Position numbers and translations under genes: made by a program. 64,000 nucleotides of DNA from Lichenicoccus sp965213775 (GTDB lineage Bacteria > Pseudomonadota > Alphaproteobacteria > Acetobacterales > Acetobacteraceae): contig CBDCAC010000001.1 of assembly GCA_965213775.1 (NCBI GenBank), forward strand, positions 459,598 through 523,597, read 5' to 3'. The notes below the pieces were generated by a model. The model was given only the letters and a program-made list of their open reading frames with translations, was not told the DNA's origin and made no database searches. This document shows positions 36,367-45,779 of this stretch, piece by piece (within the stretch, counting starts at the first letter, position 1; each line of letters begins with the position of its first letter).

Positions 36367-37098
36367 CTAGCGGGACAGCGCGTAGTCGACGCACCCGATC
36401 CACTCGTGCAGCGCGTAGTAGCTGGCGAGCCAGGCGCTGGTACGCGGCACCAGATCGACCGCGCCGGCGGGCACCGGGTCGAGCCGGACCGGGGCGGCCG
36501 TGATGGTGATGCCGGTGGCGGCGAAGGCGATCAGCGCCCGGCGCATGTGCCAGGCGTGGGTGACCAGGTAGACCGAATGGATGCGCTGCGCCTTGAGGAT
36601 CGCCGCGCTGTGCTGCGCATTCTCCCAGGTATCCCTCGCCTGCGGCTCGATCCAGCGCACCGGAACGCCGAAATCCTGCCTCAGGCTGCGCGCCATCACC
36701 GCGCCCAGCGTGTCCTCGCCGGCCGGGCCGCCGGTCACCAGGATGGGCAGCCCGGTCCGGCGGAACAGCGCGGCACCGGCCTGCTCGCGCTCCAGCGTCA
36801 GCGATCCCGCCGCCAGATCCGGTGTGCCGGCGCTGCGCACCACGTCGGCCGAGAGGATCACGATCGCCCGCGGCGGGTCGCCCGCCGGCGGGATCAGCGG
36901 CAGGTTGCGCTCCAGCGAGGCGATCAACCAGCCGGACGCCAGCGGTGTCGCCAGCAGCGTCAACCCGGACAGGCCGGTCGCAAGCAGGACCATCCCCGCG
37001 CGCGGCCGACGGCGCACGATCAGCAGCCCGGCGAGACAGATCGGCACCAGGCTCAGCGGCGGGACCGTGAGCGCGATCGGCAGCGCGCTCAGCGACAT
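36367..37098 (-). CDS. YdcF-family (DUF218) membrane protein
   Basis: A 243-residue protein with two N-terminal membrane segments (VPPLSLVPICLAGLLIV and AGMVLLATGLSGLTLLATPLA) and a DUF218 domain: AIVILSADVVR, ALFRRTGLPILVTGGPAG, WIEPQARDTWENAQHSAAIL and VYLVTHAWHMRRALIAF. Family members such as YdcF/SanA are linked to envelope maintenance and vancomycin sensitivity, with an S-adenosylmethionine-binding relative known. It overlaps the upstream glycosyltransferase by 10 bases. In this locus a role in envelope or lipid-carrier handling is a guess. Confidence 0.85.
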   Translation of the reverse strand: MSLSALPIALTVPPLSLVPICLAGLLIVRRRPRAGMVLLATGLSGLTLLATPLASGWLIASLERNLPLIPPAGDPPRAIVILSADVVRSAGTPDLAAGSLTLEREQAGAALFRRTGLPILVTGGPAGEDTLGAVMARSLRQDFGVPVRWIEPQARDTWENAQHSAAILKAQRIHSVYLVTHAWHMRRALIAFAATGITITAAPVRLDPVPAGAVDLVPRTSAWLASYYALHEWIGCVDYALSR

Positions 37099-38342
37099 CC
37101 CGCTGCGCCCCCGCGCCGGCGGTGCTGCGTCGCACCGAGGCAGATCTCGAGGAAGGCTCCGGTCTTGCCGGCCCAGCCGGCGGCTCGGGCCACCGACAGG
37201 CCCTGCTCGCGCAGCGCGTCGCGCAGCCCCGCCTCCTCGCGCAGCCGCAGCATCGCGGCCGCGACCTCGGGCAGCGAGTGCCCGTCCACCACCAGGCCGT
37301 TGACGCCGTCGCGCACCGCATCGGTGCTGCCGCCGTCCCGGCCGGCGATCACCGGCAGGCCGCACGCGTTCGCCTCCAGGAACACCAGGCCGAACCCCTC
37401 GGTGTCCCCGTTCGGCAGCGCGCGATTGGGCATCACGAAGGCGTCGCCGAGACGGTAGTGGTCGGCCAGCTCCTCATCGGCCACCTGGCCCGCGAACACC
37501 ACCCGGTCGGCCACACCCAGCCGGTGCGCCAGCGCCTGCAGCTCGTCCTCGTACGGCCCGGCGCCGACGATCAGGTAGCGGCTGTCCGGATGGCGGACCA
37601 CCAGCTCGGCGAAGCCGCGCATGGCCGTATCGACGCCCTTCTTCTCGAGCAGCCGGCACACCGAGACGAACACGAAGCAGCCGGCGAGGCGATACAGCTC
37701 GACCAGGTCCTCGGCCTTGGCCGCGGGATGGAAGCGCCCGCCATCGACCCCGTTCTCGATCAGGCGCACCCGGTCGGCTCCGACACCGTCAAGCAGGCCC
37801 AGGACCGCCTGCTGGGTGAAGCGGCTGACCACGACGATGCGGTCGCTCTGCAGCAGGGTGGCGCGGGCGCGGCGATGTCCGGGATCGTAGCGATCCTCGG
37901 TGGTGATCTCCTCGCCATGCACGTAAGCCACCGTGCGCACGCCGGGGACGAAGCGGAACAGCCGGATCACCCAGCCGCTGGCGAGCAGCTCGCCTACGCA
38001 GATCGCGCGCGCGCGCTGCGTCGCGACCAGCCGCAACAGCGAGGCCGCCAGGCGCAGCCGCAGGGCCGCGTCGCGCGCCACGAACAGCAGCTTAGCCGGA
38101 CCCGGCCGCGGCACGCCGTCGATCCGTGTTCGCAACAGATTCAGCCGAAGCACCGGGTAGGGCTTGCCGCGGTCGTGCTCGCGCCAGCCGATCACCGGCA
38201 GGCCGGCATCGTAGCCCGACCGCGGCGCCACGACGATCATCCGCTCGGACGCACAGCGCGCGAGGTTCGCGTACACCACCGCCGATCCGCCGCGCACCGG
38301 CGGGAAGTTGTTGGCGACCAGCGCCACCCTGTCACGGCCCAC
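37089..38342 (-). CDS. glycosyltransferase family 4
   Basis: A 417-residue GT-B glycosyltransferase starting with GTG (MGRDRVALVANNFPPVRGGSA). The domain junction has VRLIENGVDGGRFHP, and the donor half has FVFVSVCRLLEKKGVDTAM, YLIVGAGPYEDELQAL and the conserved EGFGLVFLEANACGLPVIAGRDGG. The start lies 3 bp after the deacetylase stop and the stop overlaps the YdcF-like gene, so the genes are coupled. The sugar transferred is unknown. Confidence 0.9.
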   Translation of the reverse strand: MGRDRVALVANNFPPVRGGSAVVYANLARCASERMIVVAPRSGYDAGLPVIGWREHDRGKPYPVLRLNLLRTRIDGVPRPGPAKLLFVARDAALRLRLAASLLRLVATQRARAICVGELLASGWVIRLFRFVPGVRTVAYVHGEEITTEDRYDPGHRRARATLLQSDRIVVVSRFTQQAVLGLLDGVGADRVRLIENGVDGGRFHPAAKAEDLVELYRLAGCFVFVSVCRLLEKKGVDTAMRGFAELVVRHPDSRYLIVGAGPYEDELQALAHRLGVADRVVFAGQVADEELADHYRLGDAFVMPNRALPNGDTEGFGLVFLEANACGLPVIAGRDGGSTDAVRDGVNGLVVDGHSLPEVAAAMLRLREEAGLRDALREQGLSVARAAGWAGKTGAFLEICLGATQHRRRGGAAGCR

Positions 38343-38345
38343 CGC

Positions 38346-39356
38346 TCACCCCGCCTCGCCCAGGTAGCGCGGCAGCTCGGCCAAGCTCGCGAAGCGGAAC
38401 TGCATCCGCAGCGCCATCGTCTCCAGCAGTGCCGAGAGGCGATCATAGAAGCCGTGCAGCTCCGCCCGGCTGCGCACGTACGGGTTGCGGCCGACGGCGA
38501 GCGAGGAGCTGTGGAAGCTCAGCACGAAGACGGTCTGCCCTCTGGCGCGCAGACGCCGCAGCAGGCGCAGCATGGCGGCCAGATCGTTGCCTTCCGGCGA
38601 CAGCGTGATCCGCTCGGCGAGGCGAAGCCGGGTCACCAGGCTGGGAATGCTGCGACGGGCCGGCGTCGAGGTCGCCGCCGTGGGCCTGGCTAGCGCGCGA
38701 TAGAGCGGGGGCGCCAGCCTGCCGCCCCAGCCGACGACGCTGCGGCAGAGCGGCAGCTCGAGCAGACGCCGCCGCTCGCCGAACCAGAAGGCCTGGCAAT
38801 CGAACCGGCTGTGATCGGGGCCGCCTTCGTCCGTCGCATCGGTGCGCGGCGCGAGGCTGGTATCGACGGCGAAGCCGTGCCTCTCCAGCATCGAGGCGGT
38901 GTGCGGCCCGAGGCCGTAGCGCCCCGCGCGATACAGCCGCGGCTCCCTGCCGAAGCGTTCGACGAAACGGCTCTTGAGCGCCACCAGCTTGCGCTCTTCC
39001 AGCCCCGCCACCAGGTTGCCGGAGAACGACATGCCCGGGCCGTCGCCGCCTTCGAAGGGCGGGTTGACCCAGGGGTGCAGCTGCACGCCGACATCGCACT
39101 GCCCGCGGCCGAGCTGTCGCCGCAGGATGCGCACCACGTCGTCATCGTCGAGCACCGGATAGGTCAGCAGGTAGCTCGGTACGATACCGTAAGCACCGAC
39201 GATCTGCTGCAGCTCGCGCGTGTTCCTCATGCACGCGGTCGAGTACTCGGTCGCGCGAGAGGGCCGGCTCCAGTCGAAATCCTCCTCCGCATCCACCGCG
39301 ACGGCGCAGACCGGGGGACCGGTCAGCGGCGCGCAGGGGACGACGTTGGCGAACAT
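38346..39356 (-). CDS. polysaccharide deacetylase-family protein (WalW-like)
   Basis: A 336-residue protein with a NodB-like core. The metal/catalytic Asp motif is VDAEEDFDWS near residue 15; a His is in VGVQLHPWVNPPF; FRPARYGLGP-like RLYRAGRYGLG and FVLSFHSSSLAVGRNPY form the later motifs. Start at 39356 (MFANVVPCAP) has GGAGAG upstream, which decides it against 39425. Members remove acetyl groups from sugar polymers or act on cell-wall glycans. It is the first gene of the minus-strand run and diverges from the fusion gene at 39484. It is distinct from the XrtA-type deacetylase at 48017. Confidence 0.83.
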   Translation of the reverse strand: MFANVVPCAPLTGPPVCAVAVDAEEDFDWSRPSRATEYSTACMRNTRELQQIVGAYGIVPSYLLTYPVLDDDDVVRILRRQLGRGQCDVGVQLHPWVNPPFEGGDGPGMSFSGNLVAGLEERKLVALKSRFVERFGREPRLYRAGRYGLGPHTASMLERHGFAVDTSLAPRTDATDEGGPDHSRFDCQAFWFGERRRLLELPLCRSVVGWGGRLAPPLYRALARPTAATSTPARRSIPSLVTRLRLAERITLSPEGNDLAAMLRLLRRLRARGQTVFVLSFHSSSLAVGRNPYVRSRAELHGFYDRLSALLETMALRMQFRFASLAELPRYLGEAG

Positions 39357-39483
39357 GGCACTCTCCGTCGCGACCGCTCGCGGTCGAGCGCCGCCACGTT
39401 TATGTAGCATGCTCGAAACGATCATGCTCGGCTTGTCGATGCCGAGGCGGCATGATCACGTGCTGCGGAGAATGGCCAGGCGG

Positions 39484-42400
39484 ATGCTGACGATCGAAGC
39501 GATGGAACCGGCGTCACTGGATCTCGTGGAACAACGATGGCGGCAGCTCGAGCCTCATGTCGAATGCTCATTCTTCCAGAGCTGGGCCTGGGTGGGGTGC
39601 CTGGCGTCCGAGCGCTTCGACGATCCGGTGCTGATCGAGGCGCGGCGCCAGGGCGAGCTCGTCGCGCTGGCGCTGTTCAACCGACGCCGCCGAAGCTGGC
39701 CGCGACGCGACCGCCTCTGGCTGTCGGAGAGCGGCCGGCCTGCCTGGGATCGCCTGTTCATCGAGCATAACGGGGTCCTGCTCGCGTCAGGCGCGGATGA
39801 CGCGCTGCGCGGCTGCCTCGGGGCGGCGCTGCACGGCGGCCGGCACGGCCGCTCGCTGGTGCTGAGCGGGATCGGCGCCGCGCAGCTTCGGCTGGCCGAC
39901 AGCCTGGAGGCCGCCTGCATCGGCCGGCGGACGCGCGAGGCGCCCTACGTCGATCTCGCGGCGATCCGGCACGCCGGCAGCCGGCCGATCGACCGGCTCA
40001 GCGCCAATGCGCGCTACCAGCTGCGCCGCTCGGCGAGACGCTACGCCGAGATCGGCCCGCTGCGGGTCACCCGGGCGGGCGGCCCGGCGCAGGCGCACGC
40101 GTTCCTGGGCGAGATGGCGTCGCTGCATCAGGCCACCTGGACCGCGCGCGGCCGACCGGGCGCGTTCGCCGATCCTGGCTTCGGCCGGTTCCATGGCGCC
40201 CTGATCGACCGCACGGACGCGGTGCAGCTGCTGCGCATCGATGCCGGCGACCAGCCGGTGGGCTACCTGCACGGCTTCTGTTTCCGCGGCCGCATCTCGG
40301 CCTACCAGAGCGGCTTCGACTACGCCTCGGCCCCGCCCCACGCCAAGCCGGGCATGACCTGCCACCAGCTCGCGATCGAGCGCTACCTGGCCGAGGGGAT
40401 GCAGACCTACGACTTCCTCGCCGGGGCCGATCGCTACAAGACCAGCCTCGCGACCGCCTCCGTCCCGCTGCACTGGGTGACGCTGGCGCCGGCGCGGTCG
40501 TCCTCGGCGATCGCGCACAGGCTCGGGAGCGGCCTGCGCCGCCTGCTCCGGGCGCTGCCGCTGCTGGGATTGGGCTGGACCGCGTCGGCCGCCTGCGCCG
40601 CGCCCATGACACGGCCGGAACCTCCTCCGCTGGTGGGTCTGGTGTTGCAGAACGAGCGGCGTGCGGCGATCCCGGCGCGCATGCTCAGCTTCGGCCAGGC
40701 TTTCCTGCCGGGACAGCTTCCTGCGGGCAGCGGGCTTGCGGCCCTCGCGGCCGGCCGGCGGATCCCGGTGCAGCTCGACGTGAAGGCGAGCTACCCCGAT
40801 GGCTCCACCCGCCTCGGCGTTCTCACCCTGATCGCCCCGCCGCTCGCAGCGCTCCGGTCGGCGGCGCTGACGCTGATGCGCGCACCGCCCCCGGCCGGTC
40901 CGGCTCTCGACCTCGTAGCGGCCCTGGGCCGCTACGATCTCACCGTCGATCTGACGATCCGTTCGGGCGGCCAGGTAAGGCCATACCATCTCGACGTGCG
41001 CGCCCTGCTCGGACAGGCGCTGTCGGACGGGTCCGCCGCCGGCTGGCTCCGCGGACCGCAGGCCGGCGAGGTGCGGATCGATGCCCCGGTCGCCGGGTCG
41101 CTGCATCTCAGCCTCGACATACGCGGCTACGGCGACGGCACCAGCCGCACCGACCTGCAGTTCCGCAACGACCTGGCCATGCAGCGCGAGGGCGGTGCGA
41201 TCAGCTATGGCGTGACGATCCGGCTCGGCGGCAGGATCGTCTATGCTTGCCCCGGCATCCACCAGTTCCAGTACCAGAGCTGGCACCGGCTGGTCTGGAG
41301 CAACGAGGCGCCGCCGATCAACGTCCGACACGACGTGGCGGCGCTGGAGCGGACCGGGCTGGTCGCCGGCTACGACCTGACGGGCGGCATCCCGCGCGCC
41401 GTGCTCGACGAGGAGGCGGCGGCGATGGCGCAGCCGGATTGGGGCGAGCCGCTGGCGGCGAACGGGGTGACCCGCTACATGCCCACCACCGGCGGGCGCG
41501 GCGAGATCGGCCCGACCACGCGGGGCAACGCCGTCTGGCTGGTGACGCAGAGCGCGCAGGCGGCGGCCTTCGCCCTGGGACAGGCCGATGCCGCGGGCGC
41601 CGTGCCCTGGCAGTTCTGGGATCGGGCGCGCGGAACCTGGCTGAACACGGACGCCTATCCCGAACTCTGGATCGACGGTCGCGGCGGCACCGGCGCCACC
41701 ACGGGGCTCACGCAGCCGGTCGATGCCGCGACCGGCTGGACCGCCGACACCTCGCACGAGCCCGACCTGGCCTACGTCGCCTACCTGATGACCGGCAGCC
41801 GGCGCTACCTGGACCTGCTCAACGCGCAGGCGGCATTCAGCATCCTGTTCACCTGGCCCGACCCGCAGATGCGCCACGGCCGCGAGGGCAACGTCATACG
41901 CGGCAACCAGCTCCGCGGCGCCGCGTGGAGCCTGCGCCAGATCGACGAGGCGGCATGGATCAACCCCGCCGGTTCGCCCGAGCAGGCGTATTTCGCCAGG
42001 ATCGCCGGCGCCAACTGGCGCTGGCTGGCGGCACGGCTGCCCGCCTGGTCGGAGCGGGAAGGCGAGACCTACGGCTACGTGCTGGACGGCGAGTACGGCA
42101 CGCGCGGCCAGATGCCGCCATGGCAGCAGGACTACTTCGTCGGCACTGCGGTGCAGGCCGCGGCGCTCGGCGACCGCGATGCCCTGACCTACCTGCGGTG
42201 GGCGGAGAACTTCGTCGCCGGACGTTTCCTCAGCGCCGCCGCGGGCTTCGCGCCGCATAACGGCGTCAGCTACCTGCTCGGCAACGTCGCGGGCGGCGTG
42301 ACCTGCCGCAGCTGGGCGCTGCTGCAGCAGGCGACCGCGGCGGCCGGTCAGGATAACGGCGCCGGCTGGGCGCACAGCGACGGCGACTATGCCGAGCTGG

Positions 42401-42582
42401 CGCTCGCCTCGCTCGCCGGCATGATCACCCTCACCGGGTCGCCGCGGGCGACCGCCGCCTACGGCTATCTTCTCGGCGCCGGCGCGCCGCACAGCGACGC
42501 CGCCGCGCGACGATCCGACCCGCAGTACGACATCGTGCCGCGCCCGCCCGGCACCGGCCGGCGAGCGTCGCGAGCGCGTTAG
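39484..42582 (+). CDS. fusion: GNAT acyltransferase + signal-peptide-like segment + large extracellular domain
   Basis: An open frame of about 1032 residues. Residues 1-340 are a BioF2/FemAB-like GNAT module (FFQSWAWVGCLASERFDDP; LSANARYQLRRSARRYAEIG; GYLHGFCFRGRISAYQSGFDY; YDFLAGADRYKTSLA). Residues ~349-374 look exactly like a Sec signal peptide with basic n-region and an ACA/AP cleavage site. Residues 375-1032 form a separate domain with a beta-rich part (PVQLDVKASYPDGSTRLGVLT) and a helical, toroid-like part (WTADTSHEPDLAYVAYLMTGSR; RGAAWSLRQIDEAAW; MPPWQQDYFVGTAVQAA), reminiscent of polysaccharide lyases/hydrolases, but I do not recognise the family. GTG at 40477 could start the second part alone. 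Start choice among 39409-39484 is uncertain. Confidence 0.7.
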   Translation: MLTIEAMEPASLDLVEQRWRQLEPHVECSFFQSWAWVGCLASERFDDPVLIEARRQGELVALALFNRRRRSWPRRDRLWLSESGRPAWDRLFIEHNGVLLASGADDALRGCLGAALHGGRHGRSLVLSGIGAAQLRLADSLEAACIGRRTREAPYVDLAAIRHAGSRPIDRLSANARYQLRRSARRYAEIGPLRVTRAGGPAQAHAFLGEMASLHQATWTARGRPGAFADPGFGRFHGALIDRTDAVQLLRIDAGDQPVGYLHGFCFRGRISAYQSGFDYASAPPHAKPGMTCHQLAIERYLAEGMQTYDFLAGADRYKTSLATASVPLHWVTLAPARSSSAIAHRLGSGLRRLLRALPLLGLGWTASAACAAPMTRPEPPPLVGLVLQNERRAAIPARMLSFGQAFLPGQLPAGSGLAALAAGRRIPVQLDVKASYPDGSTRLGVLTLIAPPLAALRSAALTLMRAPPPAGPALDLVAALGRYDLTVDLTIRSGGQVRPYHLDVRALLGQALSDGSAAGWLRGPQAGEVRIDAPVAGSLHLSLDIRGYGDGTSRTDLQFRNDLAMQREGGAISYGVTIRLGGRIVYACPGIHQFQYQSWHRLVWSNEAPPINVRHDVAALERTGLVAGYDLTGGIPRAVLDEEAAAMAQPDWGEPLAANGVTRYMPTTGGRGEIGPTTRGNAVWLVTQSAQAAAFALGQADAAGAVPWQFWDRARGTWLNTDAYPELWIDGRGGTGATTGLTQPVDAATGWTADTSHEPDLAYVAYLMTGSRRYLDLLNAQAAFSILFTWPDPQMRHGREGNVIRGNQLRGAAWSLRQIDEAAWINPAGSPEQAYFARIAGANWRWLAARLPAWSEREGETYGYVLDGEYGTRGQMPPWQQDYFVGTAVQAAALGDRDALTYLRWAENFVAGRFLSAAAGFAPHNGVSYLLGNVAGGVTCRSWALLQQATAAAGQDNGAGWAHSDGDYAELALASLAGMITLTGSPRATAAYGYLLGAGAPHSDAAARRSDPQYDIVPRPPGTGRRASRAR

Positions 42583-42609
42583 ACCAACGGCCTGACCGAC
42601 CGTCAGAAA

Positions 42610-42722
42610 GCAAGGCTGGGCTCTGCCCAGACCCGCCAAAGGCCTGGGCCTTTGGAAACCATCCTAGGATAATTGGATCCTCAAGGCTTCGCCTTGAGCG
42701 GGTCCAGGGCAGAGCCCTGGCG
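42610..42722. repeat. palindromic intergenic repeat, copy 3 (diverged)
   Basis: Same architecture as copies 1 and 2 but diverged in sequence: left arm GGCTGGGCTCTGCCCAGACC, then CCAAAGGCCTGGGCCTTTGG, then ATCCTAGGAT, then CTCAAGGCTTCGCCTTGAG and right arm GTCCAGGGCAGAGCCCTGG. It lies between the convergent fusion gene (ends 42582) and flippase gene (ends 42751). The half copy at 8025 is closest to this version. Confidence 0.78.
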
Positions 42723-42750
42723 CACGGGTCACATGCAAAGGTGATTGGTA

Positions 42751-44286
42751 TTACCTGAAGACGCGGGCGAAGGCGTGCCTCGCCATCCCCGCCAGGTCGC
42801 GCTCCGCGCCGGCGGGGCGCCCCTCCGTGAGCCAGCACGCGCCGACCGCCGCGCCGTACAGCGCCGCACCGGTCACCACGGCCAAGACCAGGTCGCCGAT
42901 GATCGCCCCGGTGCGGTACGGCACCGCGTTCCAGCCGAGGCCGACCCGGAACAGGCCCGCCGCCATCACCAGCGCGCCCACCGCGCTGCGCCAGGTGCAG
43001 CGCAGGATGTCGGTGATACGGAGCCCGAGATAGCGCAGCGTGATCGAGAGATAGAGCAGATGCTCGAGCATGGCCGCCAGACTGACCGCAATCGCGGCGC
43101 CGACCAGCCCGAAGCGCATCACCAGCGCCACCAGCAGGACCAGCTTGACGATGACGGCACTGATCTGGATACGGAACATCGTGCGCAGCAGCCCGTGCGC
43201 GTTCATCAGCGCATTGCTGATCAGGCCGAGGATCGTCACCGTCAGCGCCACGCCGAGGACCCGGATCACCGCGGTGGCACCGGTCCAGTGGACGCCGAAG
43301 GCCAGCTTCACGATCGGGTCGGCGACCAGCGAGATCCCGACGCCGGCGGGCAGCGCGATCAGAGTCGTGCTGCCGACCACGCGCAGGAACGCGCGTCCGG
43401 CGTCGGCGGTGCTGCCATCGCTGCCGCGCGCCGAGGCGAAACCGGAGAAGCAGGCGCGCGACAGCGGCGAGACCAGCTCGGTGGTCGGCAGCGAGGCGAT
43501 CTCGTTGCCCAGCGAGAACACGCCGACCTGGGCGAGGTTGAACACCCTGCCGATGACGAAGCTGTCGCAGCGGTCGCGCAGCAGCGTGCTGAGGCTGAGC
43601 AGCCAGGACCAGAACGAGAAGCCGGCGATCTGTCGCCAGGCGCGCAGGCGGAACCAGGGCCGGTACGGGTGCATCACGTAACCCATCGCGACCCGGATCA
43701 CGATCGAGCCGACGATGGCGCAGACCAGCGCCCAGTAGCTGCGGAACAGCCATGCCAGGCCGATCGCGGTGACGATGCCGATCAGCCGCGGCACCGACAT
43801 CAGCACGAACTCCTTCTCGAAGGCGATCTCGCGCCGGAAATCGACGATGCCGATATTCTCGAACGACGACACCAGCGAACCGGCTGCGATCGCCAGCATC
43901 ACCGGGAACAGGCGCATGTCGCCGAAGAACCGCGCCACCGGCCACGCCGCCGCCGCCACGATCGCCGTCGTGCCGATGCCGCGCAGGACGTTGATGGTGA
44001 AGGCGCTGTCGTACAGCTCGCGGGTCGGCTGCCGCTCGCGTATCACCGCCTCCTCGACGCCGAGCGACGAGAGCTGGTCGATCGCCTGCGCGAAGCTCAT
44101 CGCCAGCGTGACCAGGCCGAAATCCGCCGGCAGCAGCAGGCGGACCAGGAACAGCGTGCTGACCAGACCCAGGATGCGGGTGACCATGCGCCAGCCGATG
44201 ACCCAGCCGGCTCCCTTCGCGGTCTTCGCGAGGATCGAGTCTCCCGTCGACGGCATCGCTTCAACCGAGATGGTGCCGACGCTCAT
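42751..44286 (-). CDS. oligosaccharide flippase (Wzx-like, MOP superfamily)
   Basis: A 511-residue inner-membrane protein with about twelve hydrophobic segments that would move lipid-linked repeat units to the periplasm. It starts MSVGTISVEAMPSTGDSILAK followed by GAGWVIGWRMVTRILGLVSTLFLVRLL, PADFGLVTLAMSFAQ and, mid-protein, FSFWSWLLSLSTLLRDRCDSFVIGRV, all typical of the polysaccharide-synthase branch of the MOP exporters. The ATG at 44286 overlaps the exosortase stop as ATGA. It is the last gene of the core XrtA run. Confidence 0.9.
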   Translation of the reverse strand: MSVGTISVEAMPSTGDSILAKTAKGAGWVIGWRMVTRILGLVSTLFLVRLLLPADFGLVTLAMSFAQAIDQLSSLGVEEAVIRERQPTRELYDSAFTINVLRGIGTTAIVAAAAWPVARFFGDMRLFPVMLAIAAGSLVSSFENIGIVDFRREIAFEKEFVLMSVPRLIGIVTAIGLAWLFRSYWALVCAIVGSIVIRVAMGYVMHPYRPWFRLRAWRQIAGFSFWSWLLSLSTLLRDRCDSFVIGRVFNLAQVGVFSLGNEIASLPTTELVSPLSRACFSGFASARGSDGSTADAGRAFLRVVGSTTLIALPAGVGISLVADPIVKLAFGVHWTGATAVIRVLGVALTVTILGLISNALMNAHGLLRTMFRIQISAVIVKLVLLVALVMRFGLVGAAIAVSLAAMLEHLLYLSITLRYLGLRITDILRCTWRSAVGALVMAAGLFRVGLGWNAVPYRTGAIIGDLVLAVVTGAALYGAAVGACWLTEGRPAGAERDLAGMARHAFARVFR

Positions 44287-45779
44287 GACGGACCGGTGGT
44301 GAACGCGGCGAGGCGTGCCGAAAGCGCGGCCGCGCCGGCATCCCCCAGCGACGGGAGCGGACTGGCGCCGACGGGCTCCAGGACCGCCAGCAGCACCGGA
44401 TGGCCGCCGCCGACGAGGCTGCGGCGCGCCTGCAGGGCCCGGTCCCGCAGGCTCCCCTGCACCGGGCGGCCGTCGATCCACAGCGCCGTCGCCGAGCGAT
44501 GCTGCGGCTTGCTGGTGGTGACCTCCCGCCAAGCCGGCGCCGCCGCCAGCGGCGCGGTCGCCACTTCTTCCGCGACGTCCTGGCCGGTCAGGCTGCGCTG
44601 TGCGGCCAGGATGCGCGCCGGATCGGTGCGGGAGGGAAACGCCACCGTCAGCAGCCGGACCGTGCCGCCCCGACACAGGAAGGTGCCTACGGAGGCGCCG
44701 ACGCGAGACAGGGTCGCCTGGTGCACCGGATCGACCGGCGCGCCATCGGCCACGACGCAGCCCGCCAGCGCGGCCGGTGGCGAGACCCGAGCCGAGGCGG
44801 CCACGGCGTCCAGGTCCGCCGCCAGCAGCGGCCCCACCGCCGCCAGCGGCGCCAGCAGCAGGGCCGGCCTGACCAGGCGCAGCGCGGAGGCCGGCGTGCG
44901 CGGCATCACGCCGGAAGGGCCGGCGGGCTCCGCAGCTGTATCCTCGCGGAACGGCAGGCCGGCCAGGATCAGCACCAGGATGACCGCGGAGAAGAACAGC
45001 CAGCCATAGATCAGGTGGTCGGCCGCCGCCGCGCGCGCGCTCCCGACCCAGTGGCCGGCGGCGACGATGCCCAGCGCCCGCACCCCGTTCGCCAGCACCG
45101 GCACCACGGCCGAGACCGCCACGAACAGCACCCGCCGCAGCGGGCTGCGATACAGGGTCATGGCGTAGAGCGCGCCGAACGCCACCGAGGCGATCAGGAA
45201 GCGCAGCCCGGCGCAGGCCTGGGCGACGAAGAACACGCCCTCGGGGATCTCGATCCTGTGGCCGTTCGAGCGGTTCGCGATGCCCAGCAGGTCGAGGCCG
45301 AGGACGACGAAGCGGGTGGTGAAATCCTGCAGCGGCGCGGTCAGGAAGGCGCCGAACGGCACCAGGAAGATCAGGTAGAGCAGCGGCGCGCGCAGCGCGC
45401 GCACCATCCGCCGGCCCAGCACCGCGAGCAGCAGCAGCTCCACGAAGCCGAGTGCGGCGAACTGCCGCCCCTCCATGATGCCGAGCCGCTCGAAGAGCAG
45501 CCAGATGCAGCCCAGCGGCAGCGCCAGCAGCACCGCCCCGGTCCACGGCCGGATCGGCACCGCCGGCAGCAGGTGGCGCCGGTCATAGGCCAGCCACAGT
45601 GCGATCGGCAGCACCAGGAAGCAGTGGTTGTAGGCGGTCGAGCCGCGCCACACCGAGAGCGCGGCGAGGATCTCCGGCCGGAACACCAGTCCGAGCAGCA
45701 GCAGGCCGAGCAGCAGCGCCGGAGCGCTCACCCGCAGGCCGCGCGGCAGGGCGTGGCTGGTTGGCATCACCTCACTCAT
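44283..45779 (-). CDS. xrtA: exosortase A fused to EpsI domain
   Basis: A 498-residue membrane protein. Residues ~18-275 are an exosortase with eight or so membrane segments and the catalytic trio: Cys189 in QACAGLRFLIAS, Arg234 in LANGVRALGIV and His255 in ADHLIYGWLFF. Exosortases cleave and sort PEP-CTERM proteins at the inner membrane. Residues ~290-498 are an EpsI-type periplasmic domain after one more membrane segment (LVRPALLLAPLAAVGPLLAA). The Ser of the common A-C-S-G motif is Ala here. ATGA overlaps link it to the glycosyltransferase before and the flippase after. No PEP-CTERM protein is seen in the window, so its substrates are encoded elsewhere. Confidence 0.92.
   Translation of the reverse strand: MSEVMPTSHALPRGLRVSAPALLLGLLLLGLVFRPEILAALSVWRGSTAYNHCFLVLPIALWLAYDRRHLLPAVPIRPWTGAVLLALPLGCIWLLFERLGIMEGRQFAALGFVELLLLAVLGRRMVRALRAPLLYLIFLVPFGAFLTAPLQDFTTRFVVLGLDLLGIANRSNGHRIEIPEGVFFVAQACAGLRFLIASVAFGALYAMTLYRSPLRRVLFVAVSAVVPVLANGVRALGIVAAGHWVGSARAAAADHLIYGWLFFSAVILVLILAGLPFREDTAAEPAGPSGVMPRTPASALRLVRPALLLAPLAAVGPLLAADLDAVAASARVSPPAALAGCVVADGAPVDPVHQATLSRVGASVGTFLCRGGTVRLLTVAFPSRTDPARILAAQRSLTGQDVAEEVATAPLAAAPAWREVTTSKPQHRSATALWIDGRPVQGSLRDRALQARRSLVGGGHPVLLAVLEPVGASPLPSLGDAGAAALSARLAAFTTGPS

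Noticed and set aside
44283..44400. Possible PEP-CTERM-like tail at the end of the EpsI domain
   Set aside because: There is no PEP motif followed by a membrane segment and basic tail. The Pro/Ser-rich end is typical of EpsI.
42751..45546. A 931-residue frame that would fuse sequence to the flippase
   Set aside because: The upstream part is the exosortase gene read in another frame. The flippase starts at 44286, overlapping the exosortase stop.
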